A stretch of 64,000 bases of DNA from positions 496,001 through 560,000 of the forward strand of contig NZ_JADNQZ010000059.1 in NCBI RefSeq assembly GCF_015709515.1. The letters are read 5' to 3'. The DNA comes from Methylocystis sp. H62. Its GTDB lineage: Bacteria > Pseudomonadota > Alphaproteobacteria > Rhizobiales > Beijerinckiaceae. Positions 36,542 to 45,248 of this stretch are shown here, piece after piece (positions within the stretch are counted from its first letter, which is position 1; each line of letters opens with the position of its first letter). The notes under the pieces were generated by a model that did no database searches, was not told the DNA's origin, and saw only the letters and a program-made list of their open reading frames with translations. The position numbers and the translations under genes were made by a program.

Positions 36542-37047
36542 CGAAAAGGCTTTATCTGGAAGATCTCCAGGTCGGCCAGCGCTTGCGCACAGCGAGCGTC
36601 ACGATCACCGCGCAGGACATTATCCGCTTCGCGCGCGACAGTGATCCGCAGTATTTTCATCTCGATGAAGAGGCGGCCAAGGACAGCATGTTCGGCGGGC
36701 TCGTCGCCAGCGGTTGGCAGACCGGCGCCCTGAGCGTGAAGCTCCTCATCGACTCAGCCGATCCGCCTTTTGCTGGCGGGCTCGTCGGCGTTGAGGCGCA
36801 TATCACTTGGAAACTCCCGGTGCGGCCGGGCGATTCCTTAAGGGTGGAAGCCGAAGTCACGCGGATTGTTCGTCCGCGCCGCTACGCCGATCGCGGCTTC
36901 GTTTCGATGGATATGGCGACCTATAACCAGCGCGGCGAAGTCGTGCTGACGCAGAGCGTCACGGTCGTCGCCTTCCGCGACCCTGCGCGGGCAGGCGAAA
37001 GTTCGAACGGCGCCACGGCGATTCCGGGGTCATTTTCCGGCGACTGA
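36538..37047 (+). CDS. MaoC-like dehydratase
   Basis: This 169-residue hotdog-fold protein has the MaoC/R-hydratase pattern: DLQVGQRLRTASVTITAQDI near the start, the catalytic-like DSDPQYFHLDEEAAKDSMFGGLVASGWQT, and PVRPGDSLRVEAEV. Enoyl-CoA hydratases of this type act on 3-hydroxyacyl-CoA, but the substrate is unknown. The ATG overlaps the previous stop (ATGA). The 3' end overlaps the convergent yejF gene by 18 bp. Confidence 0.87.
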   Translation: MTKRLYLEDLQVGQRLRTASVTITAQDIIRFARDSDPQYFHLDEEAAKDSMFGGLVASGWQTGALSVKLLIDSADPPFAGGLVGVEAHITWKLPVRPGDSLRVEAEVTRIVRPRRYADRGFVSMDMATYNQRGEVVLTQSVTVVAFRDPARAGESSNGATAIPGSFSGD

Positions 37048-38664
37048 ATTGCCCGGAATGGGCTCCGCCTCGTTGCGAAAGGCCGCTGCGAAGAGCGCGC
37101 GCGTATACTCGCTCTTGGGCTGCGAAAACACCTGGCTCGCCGGCCCTTCCTCGACCACCTTGCCATAGCGCATGACGATGAGATGGGCGGCGAGCGCCTT
37201 CACGACGCGCAAATCGTGACTGATGAAGAGATAGGCGAGGGAGCGGCGACGCTGCAGGTCGCGCAAGAGATCGATGATCTGCGCCTGCACGGACATGTCG
37301 AGCGCCGAGGTCGGTTCGTCCAGCACGACGAATTTCGGTTCCAGCACGATGGCGCGGGCGATGGCGATGCGCTGCCGCTGGCCGCCGGAAAATTCGTGCG
37401 GGTAGCGGTCCATCGTCGATGGATCGAGCCCGGTTTCCTGCAGCGCGCGCGCAACGATTTCGCGGCGCTGATTGAGCGTAAGCTCGGGACGCTGAACGGT
37501 CAGTCCTTCGGCGACGATTTCCGCGACCGACATGCGCGGCGAGAGAGAGCCGTAAGGGTCCTGGAAGACGATTTGCATGTCGCGGCGAAGCGGACGCATG
37601 GCGTCGACGCTTTTGCCGTCGATGCGCTCTCCGAGGAAGACGATCGGACCTTCCGAGCGAATGAGCCGCAGCATCGCCAGCGCCAGCGTCGTCTTGCCGG
37701 AGCCCGACTCGCCGACGACGCCGACGGTCGCGCCCTCGCGCACCGAAAGGGTGACGCCGTCCACCGCCTTCACATGGCCGACGATCCGACGCATGAAGCC
37801 GCGGCGGATCGGAAACCAGACGCGCAGTTGCTCGGCCGATGCGACGACGGGCGCTTGCGTGTCTTCGATAATCGGCGCGCCCTTGGGCTCGGCCGTGAGC
37901 AGCGCCTTGGTGTAGGGATGCTGCGGCGATGTGAAGACCTCGCCCACCTCGCCCTGTTCGACGATGCGGCCCTGTTGCATCACGCAGACCGTGTCGGCGA
38001 AACGGCGCACGAGCCGGAGGTCGTGCGTGATGAACAGCATCGCCATGCCGTAGGTTTTTTGAAGCCGCTCGAGCAGCGCGAGAATCTGCGCCTGAACGGT
38101 GACGTCGAGCGCGGTGGTCGGCTCGTCGGCGATCAGCAGATCGGGTTTGTTGGCGAGCGCCATGGCGATCATGACGCGCTGACGCTGGCCGCCCGAGAGC
38201 TGATGCGGATAGGCGCTCAGCCGCGCCTGAGGATCAGGGATGCCGACTTCACCCAGAAGCTCAATGACTCGGTTCCGAACCGCGTCTTCGCCGCGCATGC
38301 CGTGCAGTTCAAGAATCTCCGCAATCTGCCGCTCGATCATGTGCAGCGGATTGAGCGAGGTCATCGGCTCCTGGAACACCATTGTGATGCCTGCGCCACG
38401 AATGGCGCGCAGCCGATTGTCGTCGATCGTGAGCATATTCTCGCCGTCGAACAGCGCCTCGCCGGACGCGATCGCGCCGGGGGGAAGCAGCCGTACGATC
38501 GACAGAGCGCTGATCGACTTGCCGGAGCCGGATTCGCCGACGAGCGCCAGCGTCTTGCCCCGCTCAAGAGAGAAGGAGACGTGATCGACGGCCTTGGTCT
38601 CACGCCCCCCTTGCCGAAAGGTGACCGAGAGATCGCGAATGTTGAGGAGGGGGCCAATGGTCAT
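37030..38664 (-). CDS. yejF: Oligopeptide ABC transporter, dual ATP-binding protein (YejF-like)
   Basis: This 544-residue protein fuses two ABC ATPases. Walker A motifs are GESGSGKSISAL and GESGSGKTTLAL; signatures are LSGGQRQRVMIA and FSGGQRQRIAIA; Walker B ends in LLIADEPTTALD and FVVLDEPTSALD. An oligopeptide-type region ends each half (PYTKALL and EYTRALF). It powers YejABE peptide import. Its ATG overlaps the stop of the PIN toxin gene by four bases, so it is likely translationally coupled to it. In many genomes yejF instead follows yejE directly. Confidence 0.95.
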   Translation of the reverse strand: MTIGPLLNIRDLSVTFRQGGRETKAVDHVSFSLERGKTLALVGESGSGKSISALSIVRLLPPGAIASGEALFDGENMLTIDDNRLRAIRGAGITMVFQEPMTSLNPLHMIERQIAEILELHGMRGEDAVRNRVIELLGEVGIPDPQARLSAYPHQLSGGQRQRVMIAMALANKPDLLIADEPTTALDVTVQAQILALLERLQKTYGMAMLFITHDLRLVRRFADTVCVMQQGRIVEQGEVGEVFTSPQHPYTKALLTAEPKGAPIIEDTQAPVVASAEQLRVWFPIRRGFMRRIVGHVKAVDGVTLSVREGATVGVVGESGSGKTTLALAMLRLIRSEGPIVFLGERIDGKSVDAMRPLRRDMQIVFQDPYGSLSPRMSVAEIVAEGLTVQRPELTLNQRREIVARALQETGLDPSTMDRYPHEFSGGQRQRIAIARAIVLEPKFVVLDEPTSALDMSVQAQIIDLLRDLQRRRSLAYLFISHDLRVVKALAAHLIVMRYGKVVEEGPASQVFSQPKSEYTRALFAAAFRNEAEPIPGNSVAGK

Positions 38665-39107
38665 GCGAGCGCGCGTAGTTCGTCGATGGTCGATGCGTCG
38701 AGATTGATCGCTCGAATTCCCTCGGGGACGGCAAGTCGCCGATCGGCCGTGACAAAGGCCGCGCAATTGTAGAGTTTTGCCGTCGCTACGTGAATTGCGT
38801 CAGGCATTCTCATTGATTTGACGGTCGCTCTCAGCCTTGCCGCCTGCACCAGCACGCGCCGATCGATTGAAAAGGTTTCTATGGTCGAAGACGATTCGAA
38901 CAGCGCTTCATATGCATCGCACAACTCCTTGTCTCCGATCTCCAGAGGTTTCGTCAACAACTCGGCGACAACCAATTCGCTAATCACCCCGATGGCATCT
39001 CCGCGTCTGAGATGATCGAGCACGGTCCTCCCTCGCGTGACCGGAGCATCGTCATTTTCGAACGCGTCGATGAATACATTCGCATCGAGATAGATTCTTA
39101 CGCTCAT
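38661..39107 (-). CDS. PIN-domain toxin (VapC-like) in the yej operon
   Basis: This 148-residue PIN RNase has four acidic catalytic positions visible: Asp8 in YLDANVFID, Glu in SELVVAELLT, Asp in MRMPDAIHVATA and Asp in FVTADRRLA. VapC toxins usually cut tRNA or rRNA. No damage to the frame is seen. It starts at ATG 39107, overlapping the antitoxin stop by 4 bp, and ends by overlapping the yejF ATG by 4 bp. It is thus inserted between yejE and yejF in the transporter operon. Confidence 0.9.
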   Translation of the reverse strand: MSVRIYLDANVFIDAFENDDAPVTRGRTVLDHLRRGDAIGVISELVVAELLTKPLEIGDKELCDAYEALFESSSTIETFSIDRRVLVQAARLRATVKSMRMPDAIHVATAKLYNCAAFVTADRRLAVPEGIRAINLDASTIDELRALA

Positions 39108-39358
39108 CGCTCGCGATGGTCCCACTCGTCGCGAAGCGAGCGAACATGATCGTTCACTTCCTCCAGCGAATGAAAAGTTGCGCGGCGTATATGCTCGTAT
39201 TTCGAAAACCAGTCGTCAGCAGACCCGGTCGCTTCCGAGCTGGAGCCTACGCTCTCCACCTCAATTGTGATCGTCACCCGCTTTTCGGCGCCGATTTCAT
39301 CTCGTAAGTCGTCGGGAAGCTTCGCCGCAGGGTAGTGTTGACGCACAATTCTGTTCAT
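39104..39358 (-). CDS. Antitoxin partner of the yej-operon PIN toxin
   Basis: This 84-residue protein is the probable antitoxin, judging by size, order and 4-bp overlap with the PIN toxin. The N-terminus is a strand-forming DNA-binding-like segment (RVTITIEVES) after a basic start, and the C-terminus is acidic-helical (DDWFSKYEHIRRATFHSLEEVNDHVRSL). I cannot name the antitoxin family with certainty. It starts 31 bp after the yejE stop at ATG 39358. Confidence 0.7.
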   Translation of the reverse strand: MNRIVRQHYPAAKLPDDLRDEIGAEKRVTITIEVESVGSSSEATGSADDWFSKYEHIRRATFHSLEEVNDHVRSLRDEWDHRER

Positions 39359-39389
39359 CGTGATGCTCCGCCTGCAATCTACCACGCCG

Positions 39390-40565
39390 TCACCGGAAAT
39401 TCTTCCTCGGGTCGAAGGCGTCGCGGACCGCTTCGCCGACAAAGACCAGAAGCGACAGCATGAGCGCAATGATCGCAAAGCCGGTCAGTCCCAGCCATGG
39501 GGCCTGGAGGTTGGATTTCGCTTGCAGCAACAGTTCGCCGAGCGAGGGCGAGCCCGGCGGCAGGCCAAACCCCAGAAAGTCCAGCGCCGTGAGCGTGGTG
39601 ATTGACGAGTTGAGAATGAAGGGCAGGAAGGTCAGCGTCGCCACGGTGGCGTTCGGCAGCAGGTGCTTGACGATAATCTTAAAATTGCTCAGCCCAAGCG
39701 CGCGCGCCGCGTTGACATATTCGAAGTTGCGCGCGCGCAGGAACTCGGCGCGAACGACATGCACCAGCGACACCCAGGAGAAGAGCAGCAGGATGCCGAG
39801 CAGCACGAAAAAGCCGGGCGTCAAGAAGGATGAAATGATGATGAGCAGATAGAGCTGCGGCAGCGACGACCAGACTTCGATGAAGCGCTGGAACACGAGA
39901 TCGACGCGCCCGCCGAAATAGCCCTGTATCGCCCCGGCGGCGACGCCGACGATCGAGGAGATCGTCGCCAGGATCAGTCCGAACAGCACCGAGATGCGAA
40001 ACCCATAAAGCAGACGCGCGACGACGTCGCGGCCCTGATCATCGGTGCCGAGCCAATTATATTCCAGCGCGGCGCAGCCGCGATTGGGCTCGCCGGGCCG
40101 CAGACCTTTCGCCGCGGCGACCTCGCATTGCTGCTGCGTCAGCATCCAGGTCGGCGGCGAGGGCGCGGGCGTCGGCAGCTCGAGATTATGCGTGTCATAG
40201 GAAAAGCGAATCGGCGGCCAAAGCATCCAGCCATGCGCTTTGATTTCGTCGGCGATGACAGGGTCGCGATAATCGGTGCGCGCCAGGAAGCCGCCGAATT
40301 TTTCTTCCGGATAGGACACGAAGGCGGGGAACAGCACTTCGCCCTTGTACCAGGCCAGAATCGGTCGGTCGTTCGCCAGGAAGTTCGAGCCAAGCGCCAT
40401 GATGAACAGGGTCATGAAGACCCAGAACGACCAATAGCCGCGCTTGTTCGCCTTGAAACTGTCGAGGCGTCGTCGGTCGAGCGGCGTGAGCCGCAGCCAG
40501 CCTTCGCGATGAAGCGGCGGAGCGAGATGCGTTTCGGCGTCGGCTGCTGCTGCGCTCACCGTCAT
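39390..40565 (-). CDS. yejE: Oligopeptide ABC transporter permease YejE-like
   Basis: This 391-residue permease has a first membrane segment after about residue 45 (SFWVFMTLFIMALGSNFLA), a periplasmic loop, and the core permease domain. The EAA-like loop is NAARALGLSNFKIIVKHLLPNA, which contacts the ATPase. The ATG overlaps the yejB stop by 4 bp (ATGA). The antitoxin gene follows 31 bp after its stop. Confidence 0.94.
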   Translation of the reverse strand: MTVSAAAADAETHLAPPLHREGWLRLTPLDRRRLDSFKANKRGYWSFWVFMTLFIMALGSNFLANDRPILAWYKGEVLFPAFVSYPEEKFGGFLARTDYRDPVIADEIKAHGWMLWPPIRFSYDTHNLELPTPAPSPPTWMLTQQQCEVAAAKGLRPGEPNRGCAALEYNWLGTDDQGRDVVARLLYGFRISVLFGLILATISSIVGVAAGAIQGYFGGRVDLVFQRFIEVWSSLPQLYLLIIISSFLTPGFFVLLGILLLFSWVSLVHVVRAEFLRARNFEYVNAARALGLSNFKIIVKHLLPNATVATLTFLPFILNSSITTLTALDFLGFGLPPGSPSLGELLLQAKSNLQAPWLGLTGFAIIALMLSLLVFVGEAVRDAFDPRKNFR

Positions 40566-41674
40566 ACCTCGCGCGTTTCGAAATCGATGCGCGGATCGAT
40601 CCAGGTATAGGTGAGATCTGAAATGAGATTCACCACAAGTCCGAGCAGCGCAAAGATGTAGAGGTTGGCGAAGACGACCGGATAGTCGCGATTGACGATG
40701 CTCTCGAAGGAGAGATAGCCCAGTCCATCAAGCGAAAAGATCGTCTCGATCAGCACCGAGCCGGTGAGAAAGGCATGCACGAAGGCGCCAGGAAAGCCGG
40801 CGATGACGATCAGCATGGCGTTGCGAAACACATGTCCATAGAGCACGCGCCGCTCGGTCAGGCCCTTCATGCGCGCGGTTTGCACATATTGCTTGCGGAT
40901 CTCGTCGAGGAAAGAGTTCTTCGTCAGAAACGTCTGCGTCGCAAAGGCGCCAAGCGTCATCGCGGAGACGGGCAGAATGATGTGCCAGAGATAGTCCTTC
41001 ACCTTGCCAAACAGCGACAGCTGCCAGAAATCATCCGAGGTCAGGCCGCGCAGCGGGAAGATCTGCCAGAAGGATCCGCCGGCGAAGAGCACGATCAGCA
41101 GCATCGCAAACAGAAAACTCGGAATGGCGTAGCCGACGATGATGGCGTTGGACGTCCACATGTCGAATTTCGTTCCGTCGCGCACCGCTTTGGCGATGCC
41201 GAGCGGAATCGAAATCGAATAGGACAGAAGCGTCATCCACAGGCCGAGCGAAATCGAGACGGGAAGCTTTTCGCCGATCAGCTTGAGGACGCTCTCGTCG
41301 CGAAAGTAGCTGCGCCCGAAATCGAACATCGCATAATTCTTCACCATCAGCAGGAATCGCTCCCACGCCGGCTTGTCGAAGCCGAACTGCTTTTCGAGCT
41401 CCGCGATGAATTTCGGGTCGAGCCCCTGCGCGCCGCGATATTTCGAGGCGGTTTCGGCAGCCATCGTTCCGGTCTGGCTCGCGCCGCCCTGTCCGACGTC
41501 GCCGCCCCCGCCGGAAAAGCGTCCGGTCGCGCCGACGTCGAAGCCCTGCAGTTGCGCGATGATGCGTTCCACTGGACCGCCCGGCGCGAACTGCACGATG
41601 ACGAAGGAGATAAGCATGATGCCGAGGATCGTCGGGATCATCAGCAGCACGCGGCGGGCGATATAGGCTCCCAT
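40562..41674 (-). CDS. yejB: Oligopeptide ABC transporter permease YejB-like
   Basis: This 370-residue permease starts IARRVLLMIPTILGIMLISFVIV, the usual first helix of the DppB/OppB class. The coupling loop is YVQTARMKGLTERRVLYGHVFRNAML. A Gly-rich periplasmic insert (TGRFSGGGGDVGQGG) lies near residue 55. The ATG at 41674 starts MGAYIARRVL. It is followed by yejE in overlap, 66 bp after the yejA stop. Confidence 0.95.
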   Translation of the reverse strand: MGAYIARRVLLMIPTILGIMLISFVIVQFAPGGPVERIIAQLQGFDVGATGRFSGGGGDVGQGGASQTGTMAAETASKYRGAQGLDPKFIAELEKQFGFDKPAWERFLLMVKNYAMFDFGRSYFRDESVLKLIGEKLPVSISLGLWMTLLSYSISIPLGIAKAVRDGTKFDMWTSNAIIVGYAIPSFLFAMLLIVLFAGGSFWQIFPLRGLTSDDFWQLSLFGKVKDYLWHIILPVSAMTLGAFATQTFLTKNSFLDEIRKQYVQTARMKGLTERRVLYGHVFRNAMLIVIAGFPGAFVHAFLTGSVLIETIFSLDGLGYLSFESIVNRDYPVVFANLYIFALLGLVVNLISDLTYTWIDPRIDFETREV

Positions 41675-41740
41675 TAACGTCTCGCGTTCTTTTGCATCGG
41701 CCGCATTTCGGCTCCCGACGGACGGCGCCGGGAAATCCCC

Positions 41741-43651
41741 TTAGCGTCCCGTGAAGTTGATTTTTTTCGCCTTATCTTCGTCCCACCACCAGGTCCACAG
41801 CACGCCGGTGTCGAACTTCGGCGGGCGCTCCGGCTGGCCGAAGAGATCCCAATAGGCGAAGCGATGCACCGGATTATACCAGTGCGGGACCCAATAGCGC
41901 TGCGCCCGCAAAGCGCGGTCGAGGGCGCGGCTGCAGGTGACGAGTTCTTCGCGCGTTTGCGCCTGGAGCGCTTTTTCAACGAGCGAATCGATCGCCGGAT
42001 TGGAGACCCCCGGCAGGTTGCGTGAGCCGGGCACATTGGCGGTCTTCGAGCTGAAATAAGCGCGAAGCTCCTCTCCGGGGTTCCAGCTCATCATCAGCAC
42101 GTCATGAACGACGTCGAAGTCGAAGTTTTCAAGTCGCTGCTTGTATTGAGCGGCGTCGACGACGCGGATGTGGGCGTTGACTCCGAGCAGCTTCAAATTC
42201 TTGATGAAGGGCTGGGTGTGCCGCTCGAAGACGTTGGAATTGTCGAGAAACTCGAATTCCAGCGGCGTTCCGTCCGGCAAGCATAGAACGCCATCCTTGC
42301 GCGTGCAGCCGGCCGCGACGAACAGATCGCTCGCCTTTTTGAGCAGGACGCGATCCTGACCGGTGCCGTCAGAAACCGGCGCCGCGAAGGGCTCGCCAAA
42401 AACTTCCGCGGGCAGATCAGCGCGATAGGGCTCCAGCAGCGCTTTTTCCTGTTCGCTCGGCAAGCCTTTCGCTTCAAGCTCGGAGTTCTCGAAATAGGAC
42501 GAGATGCGCTTATAGGCGTCATACATCAGGTTGCGGCTGGTCCATTCGTAATCGAAGGCGTAGCCGATCGCTTCGCGCACCCGCGGATCTTTGAACATCT
42601 TGCGGCGCGTGTTGAAGAACCAGCCCTGGATCTGCGGAATATTGTTGTTGGGGGTCGTGGTTCGCTTGACGCGCCCGTCCTTGAACGCCGGAAAATCATA
42701 GCCCGTCGCCCAAACGCGGGCGATGTTTTCCTCTCGCTCGGTGAAGGCGCCGGCCTTGAAGGCTTCGAAGGCGACCTGGCTGTCGCCGAAATATTCGAAG
42801 CGCACGACGTCGAAATTGGCCTGGCCTTTCGTGATCGGCAGGCCCTTCGCCCAATAGTCGGGATTGCGATGATAGGCGATGTAGCGACCCTGCTCGAAGG
42901 CGCCGACCTTGTATGGCCCGGAGCCGAGCGGCGGCTCCAATGTCGTCGCTGCGAAGTCGCGGTCCTTGTAATAGGCGCGCGAAAAGATCGGCTGACCCAC
43001 GACGCTGAGCGGCAGATCGCGCGTGCGGTCAGGCGCGAAGCGCAGCACGAGAACGTCGTCCGCCTCCGCTTCGGCGCTTTCGAGGTCACGCAGCATCTGG
43101 CTGATGACGGGATGGCCCTTGCTCTTGAGAATGTTGAGCGAGAAGGCCGCGTCATGCGCCGTGAGCGGCGAGCCGTCGTGGAACCGCGCCTCTTTACGCA
43201 ACAGGAAGGCGTAAGTGAGCTTGTCAGGCGAGATCCGCACCTTCTCGGCGACGAGGCCGTAGTAGGCGTCGCGTTCGTCGAGGCTCTGGTTCATCAGACT
43301 GTCGAAGACGAGCGTCATGCCCGTCGCCGGATTGCCCCGCAGCACATAGGCGTTGAAACTGTCATAGGTCGAGCTTGCCGGCGACAGCGCCAAAGTCCCT
43401 CCCTTGGGGGCTTTCGCATTCACGTAGCCGAAAAATTTGAAGTCGGCCGGCTCGCCAAGGTCGCCAAAGGTCGAAAGGCCGTGGCTTTCGACTTCGCCCT
43501 GGGCGAGGGGACCAAAGCGGTTGGCGGCGGCGGTCGGCGCGCCCGGCTTGGCCAGAACGCGCGGCGCGATCAAGGCGGCGGCGCCGGCGCCGATAACAGA
43601 GCGACGGGACAGGCGAATGCGCGTCAGATCGACGATTGTGGAATGAGCCAA
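41741..43651 (-). CDS. yejA: Periplasmic oligopeptide-binding protein YejA-like
   Basis: This 636-residue SBP5-family binding protein begins with a twin-arginine signal (RIRLSRRSVIGAGAAALIAP), suggesting Tat export rather than the Sec export of many homologues. The SBP5 domain includes GGTLALSPASSTYDSFN, FLLRKEARFHDGSPLTAHD and AFDYEWTSRNLMYDAY. It captures peptides for YejBE-F; related systems also take up microcin C. It heads the operon and is divergent from the aldehyde dehydrogenase gene. Confidence 0.95.
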   Translation of the reverse strand: MAHSTIVDLTRIRLSRRSVIGAGAAALIAPRVLAKPGAPTAAANRFGPLAQGEVESHGLSTFGDLGEPADFKFFGYVNAKAPKGGTLALSPASSTYDSFNAYVLRGNPATGMTLVFDSLMNQSLDERDAYYGLVAEKVRISPDKLTYAFLLRKEARFHDGSPLTAHDAAFSLNILKSKGHPVISQMLRDLESAEAEADDVLVLRFAPDRTRDLPLSVVGQPIFSRAYYKDRDFAATTLEPPLGSGPYKVGAFEQGRYIAYHRNPDYWAKGLPITKGQANFDVVRFEYFGDSQVAFEAFKAGAFTEREENIARVWATGYDFPAFKDGRVKRTTTPNNNIPQIQGWFFNTRRKMFKDPRVREAIGYAFDYEWTSRNLMYDAYKRISSYFENSELEAKGLPSEQEKALLEPYRADLPAEVFGEPFAAPVSDGTGQDRVLLKKASDLFVAAGCTRKDGVLCLPDGTPLEFEFLDNSNVFERHTQPFIKNLKLLGVNAHIRVVDAAQYKQRLENFDFDVVHDVLMMSWNPGEELRAYFSSKTANVPGSRNLPGVSNPAIDSLVEKALQAQTREELVTCSRALDRALRAQRYWVPHWYNPVHRFAYWDLFGQPERPPKFDTGVLWTWWWDEDKAKKINFTGR

Positions 43652-43799
43652 ATGTGACCTCAGGCGGCGGCGGGCGCTTGCCCTTGAGCCGCAATTATGC
43701 CGGTTTTTTTGCGCGTTCGCGAGCGGCCCGTTAAGGACCGGTCACGCCGCTTTGGCCCTTGTAGCAAAAATGCGCGACGCGCGCCCAGGGGAAGTCGAA

Positions 43800-45248
43800 A
43801 TGAACTCTGTCAGCCTAGGCCTTCGCGAGCAAGCATTCATCGGCGGGCTTTGGGTCGGCGCCGACAGCGGCGTAACCTTCGCCGTCAACAACCCGGCGAC
43901 GGGCGCGGTCCTCGGCCACGTTCCCGACATGGGCGCAGCCGAAACCCGCCGGGCGATCGAGTCTTGTGAGTTGGCGCTGCCAAGCTGGCGCGATCGCGCC
44001 GCCAAGGAGCGCGCGCATATCATGCGCCGATGGTTCGAGCTGATTATGGCCGATCAGGAGCGGCTGGCGCGCATCATCACTGCGGAAATGGGCAAGCCGC
44101 TCTCAGAGGCGCGCGGCGAGATCGCCTACGCCGCGAGCTTCATTGAGTGGTTTGCGGAAGAGGGCCGGCGCATTTACGGCGACGTCATCCCGGGTCCGAC
44201 CGATCGTCGCCTGCTCGTCTTCAAACAGGCGATCGGCGTCACCGCGGCGATCACGCCGTGGAATTTCCCCTCCGCCATGTTCGCGCGCAAGGTCGGCGCG
44301 GCGCTCGGCGCCGGCTGCACGATGGTGGTGAAGCCCGCTGAGCTGACGCCGTTCTCCGCGCTGGCGCTGGCGGAGCTTGCCGAGCGCGCCGGCGTGCCTT
44401 CCGGCGTTATCAATGTGGTCACGGCGAAAGACCCTGCGCCGGTCGGGCTCGAATTCACGCAAAATCCGCTCGTGCGCAAGCTGACCTTCACCGGCTCGAC
44501 CGAGGTCGGCAGAATTCTGCTGCGGCAGGCGGCCGAGAATATTCAGAAATGCTCGATGGAGCTTGGCGGCAATGCGCCGCTCATCGTGTTCGAAGACGCT
44601 GATGTCGATCGCGCCATCGAGGGCGCCGTCGCCACGAAATATCGCAACAGCGGTCAGACCTGCGTGTCGGCGAACCGCATCCTCGTGCATGCGTCGATCA
44701 TCGACGCCTTCGCCGAAAAACTCGCGGCGGCGGCTGGCGCGTTAAAGGTCGGCGAAGGCACGGAGGACGGCGTCGCCATCGGTCCGCTGATCGAAGCAGC
44801 GGCGGTCGAAAAGGTCGAGCGTCACGTCGCGGACGCCGTCGCCCGCGGCGCGAAGGTTCTCACCGGCGGCGCCCGCCACGCGCTCGGCGGTTCTTTCTTT
44901 CAGCCGACCGTGCTCGCGAATGTGCCGGCTGACGCGCTTATCTTCAACGAGGAGACCTTCGGTCCCGTCGCGCCGCTGATTTCCTTTGAAAGCGAGGCTG
45001 AAGCTGTTCGTCTCGCCAACGCCACGCCTTACGGTCTCGCCGCTTACTTCTACAGTCGCGACGTCGCCCGCGTCATCCGCGTCGCCGAGCAGTTGGAATT
45101 CGGCATGGTGGGCGTCAATGAGACGCTGATCTCGACCGAAGCGGCGCCATTTGGCGGGGTGAAACATTCGGGCCTTGGCCGCGAAGGATCGCGCTACGGC
45201 GTCGATGATTATATCGAGATCAAATATGTCTGCCTCGGCGGACTTTGA
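43800..45248 (+). CDS. gabD: NAD(P)-dependent succinate-semialdehyde dehydrogenase
   Basis: This 482-residue aldehyde dehydrogenase resembles GabD: catalytic Cys in NSGQTCVSANRILVH, Glu in CSMELGGNAPLIVF, cofactor site TPWNFPSAMFARKVGAAL and LTFTGSTEVGRIL. It oxidises succinate semialdehyde to succinate in GABA degradation, though related aldehydes are possible. The ATG at 43800 follows AGGGGAAG. Its stop is followed immediately by the convergent nucleotidase stop. No gabT is nearby. Confidence 0.88.
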   Translation: MNSVSLGLREQAFIGGLWVGADSGVTFAVNNPATGAVLGHVPDMGAAETRRAIESCELALPSWRDRAAKERAHIMRRWFELIMADQERLARIITAEMGKPLSEARGEIAYAASFIEWFAEEGRRIYGDVIPGPTDRRLLVFKQAIGVTAAITPWNFPSAMFARKVGAALGAGCTMVVKPAELTPFSALALAELAERAGVPSGVINVVTAKDPAPVGLEFTQNPLVRKLTFTGSTEVGRILLRQAAENIQKCSMELGGNAPLIVFEDADVDRAIEGAVATKYRNSGQTCVSANRILVHASIIDAFAEKLAAAAGALKVGEGTEDGVAIGPLIEAAAVEKVERHVADAVARGAKVLTGGARHALGGSFFQPTVLANVPADALIFNEETFGPVAPLISFESEAEAVRLANATPYGLAAYFYSRDVARVIRVAEQLEFGMVGVNETLISTEAAPFGGVKHSGLGREGSRYGVDDYIEIKYVCLGGL

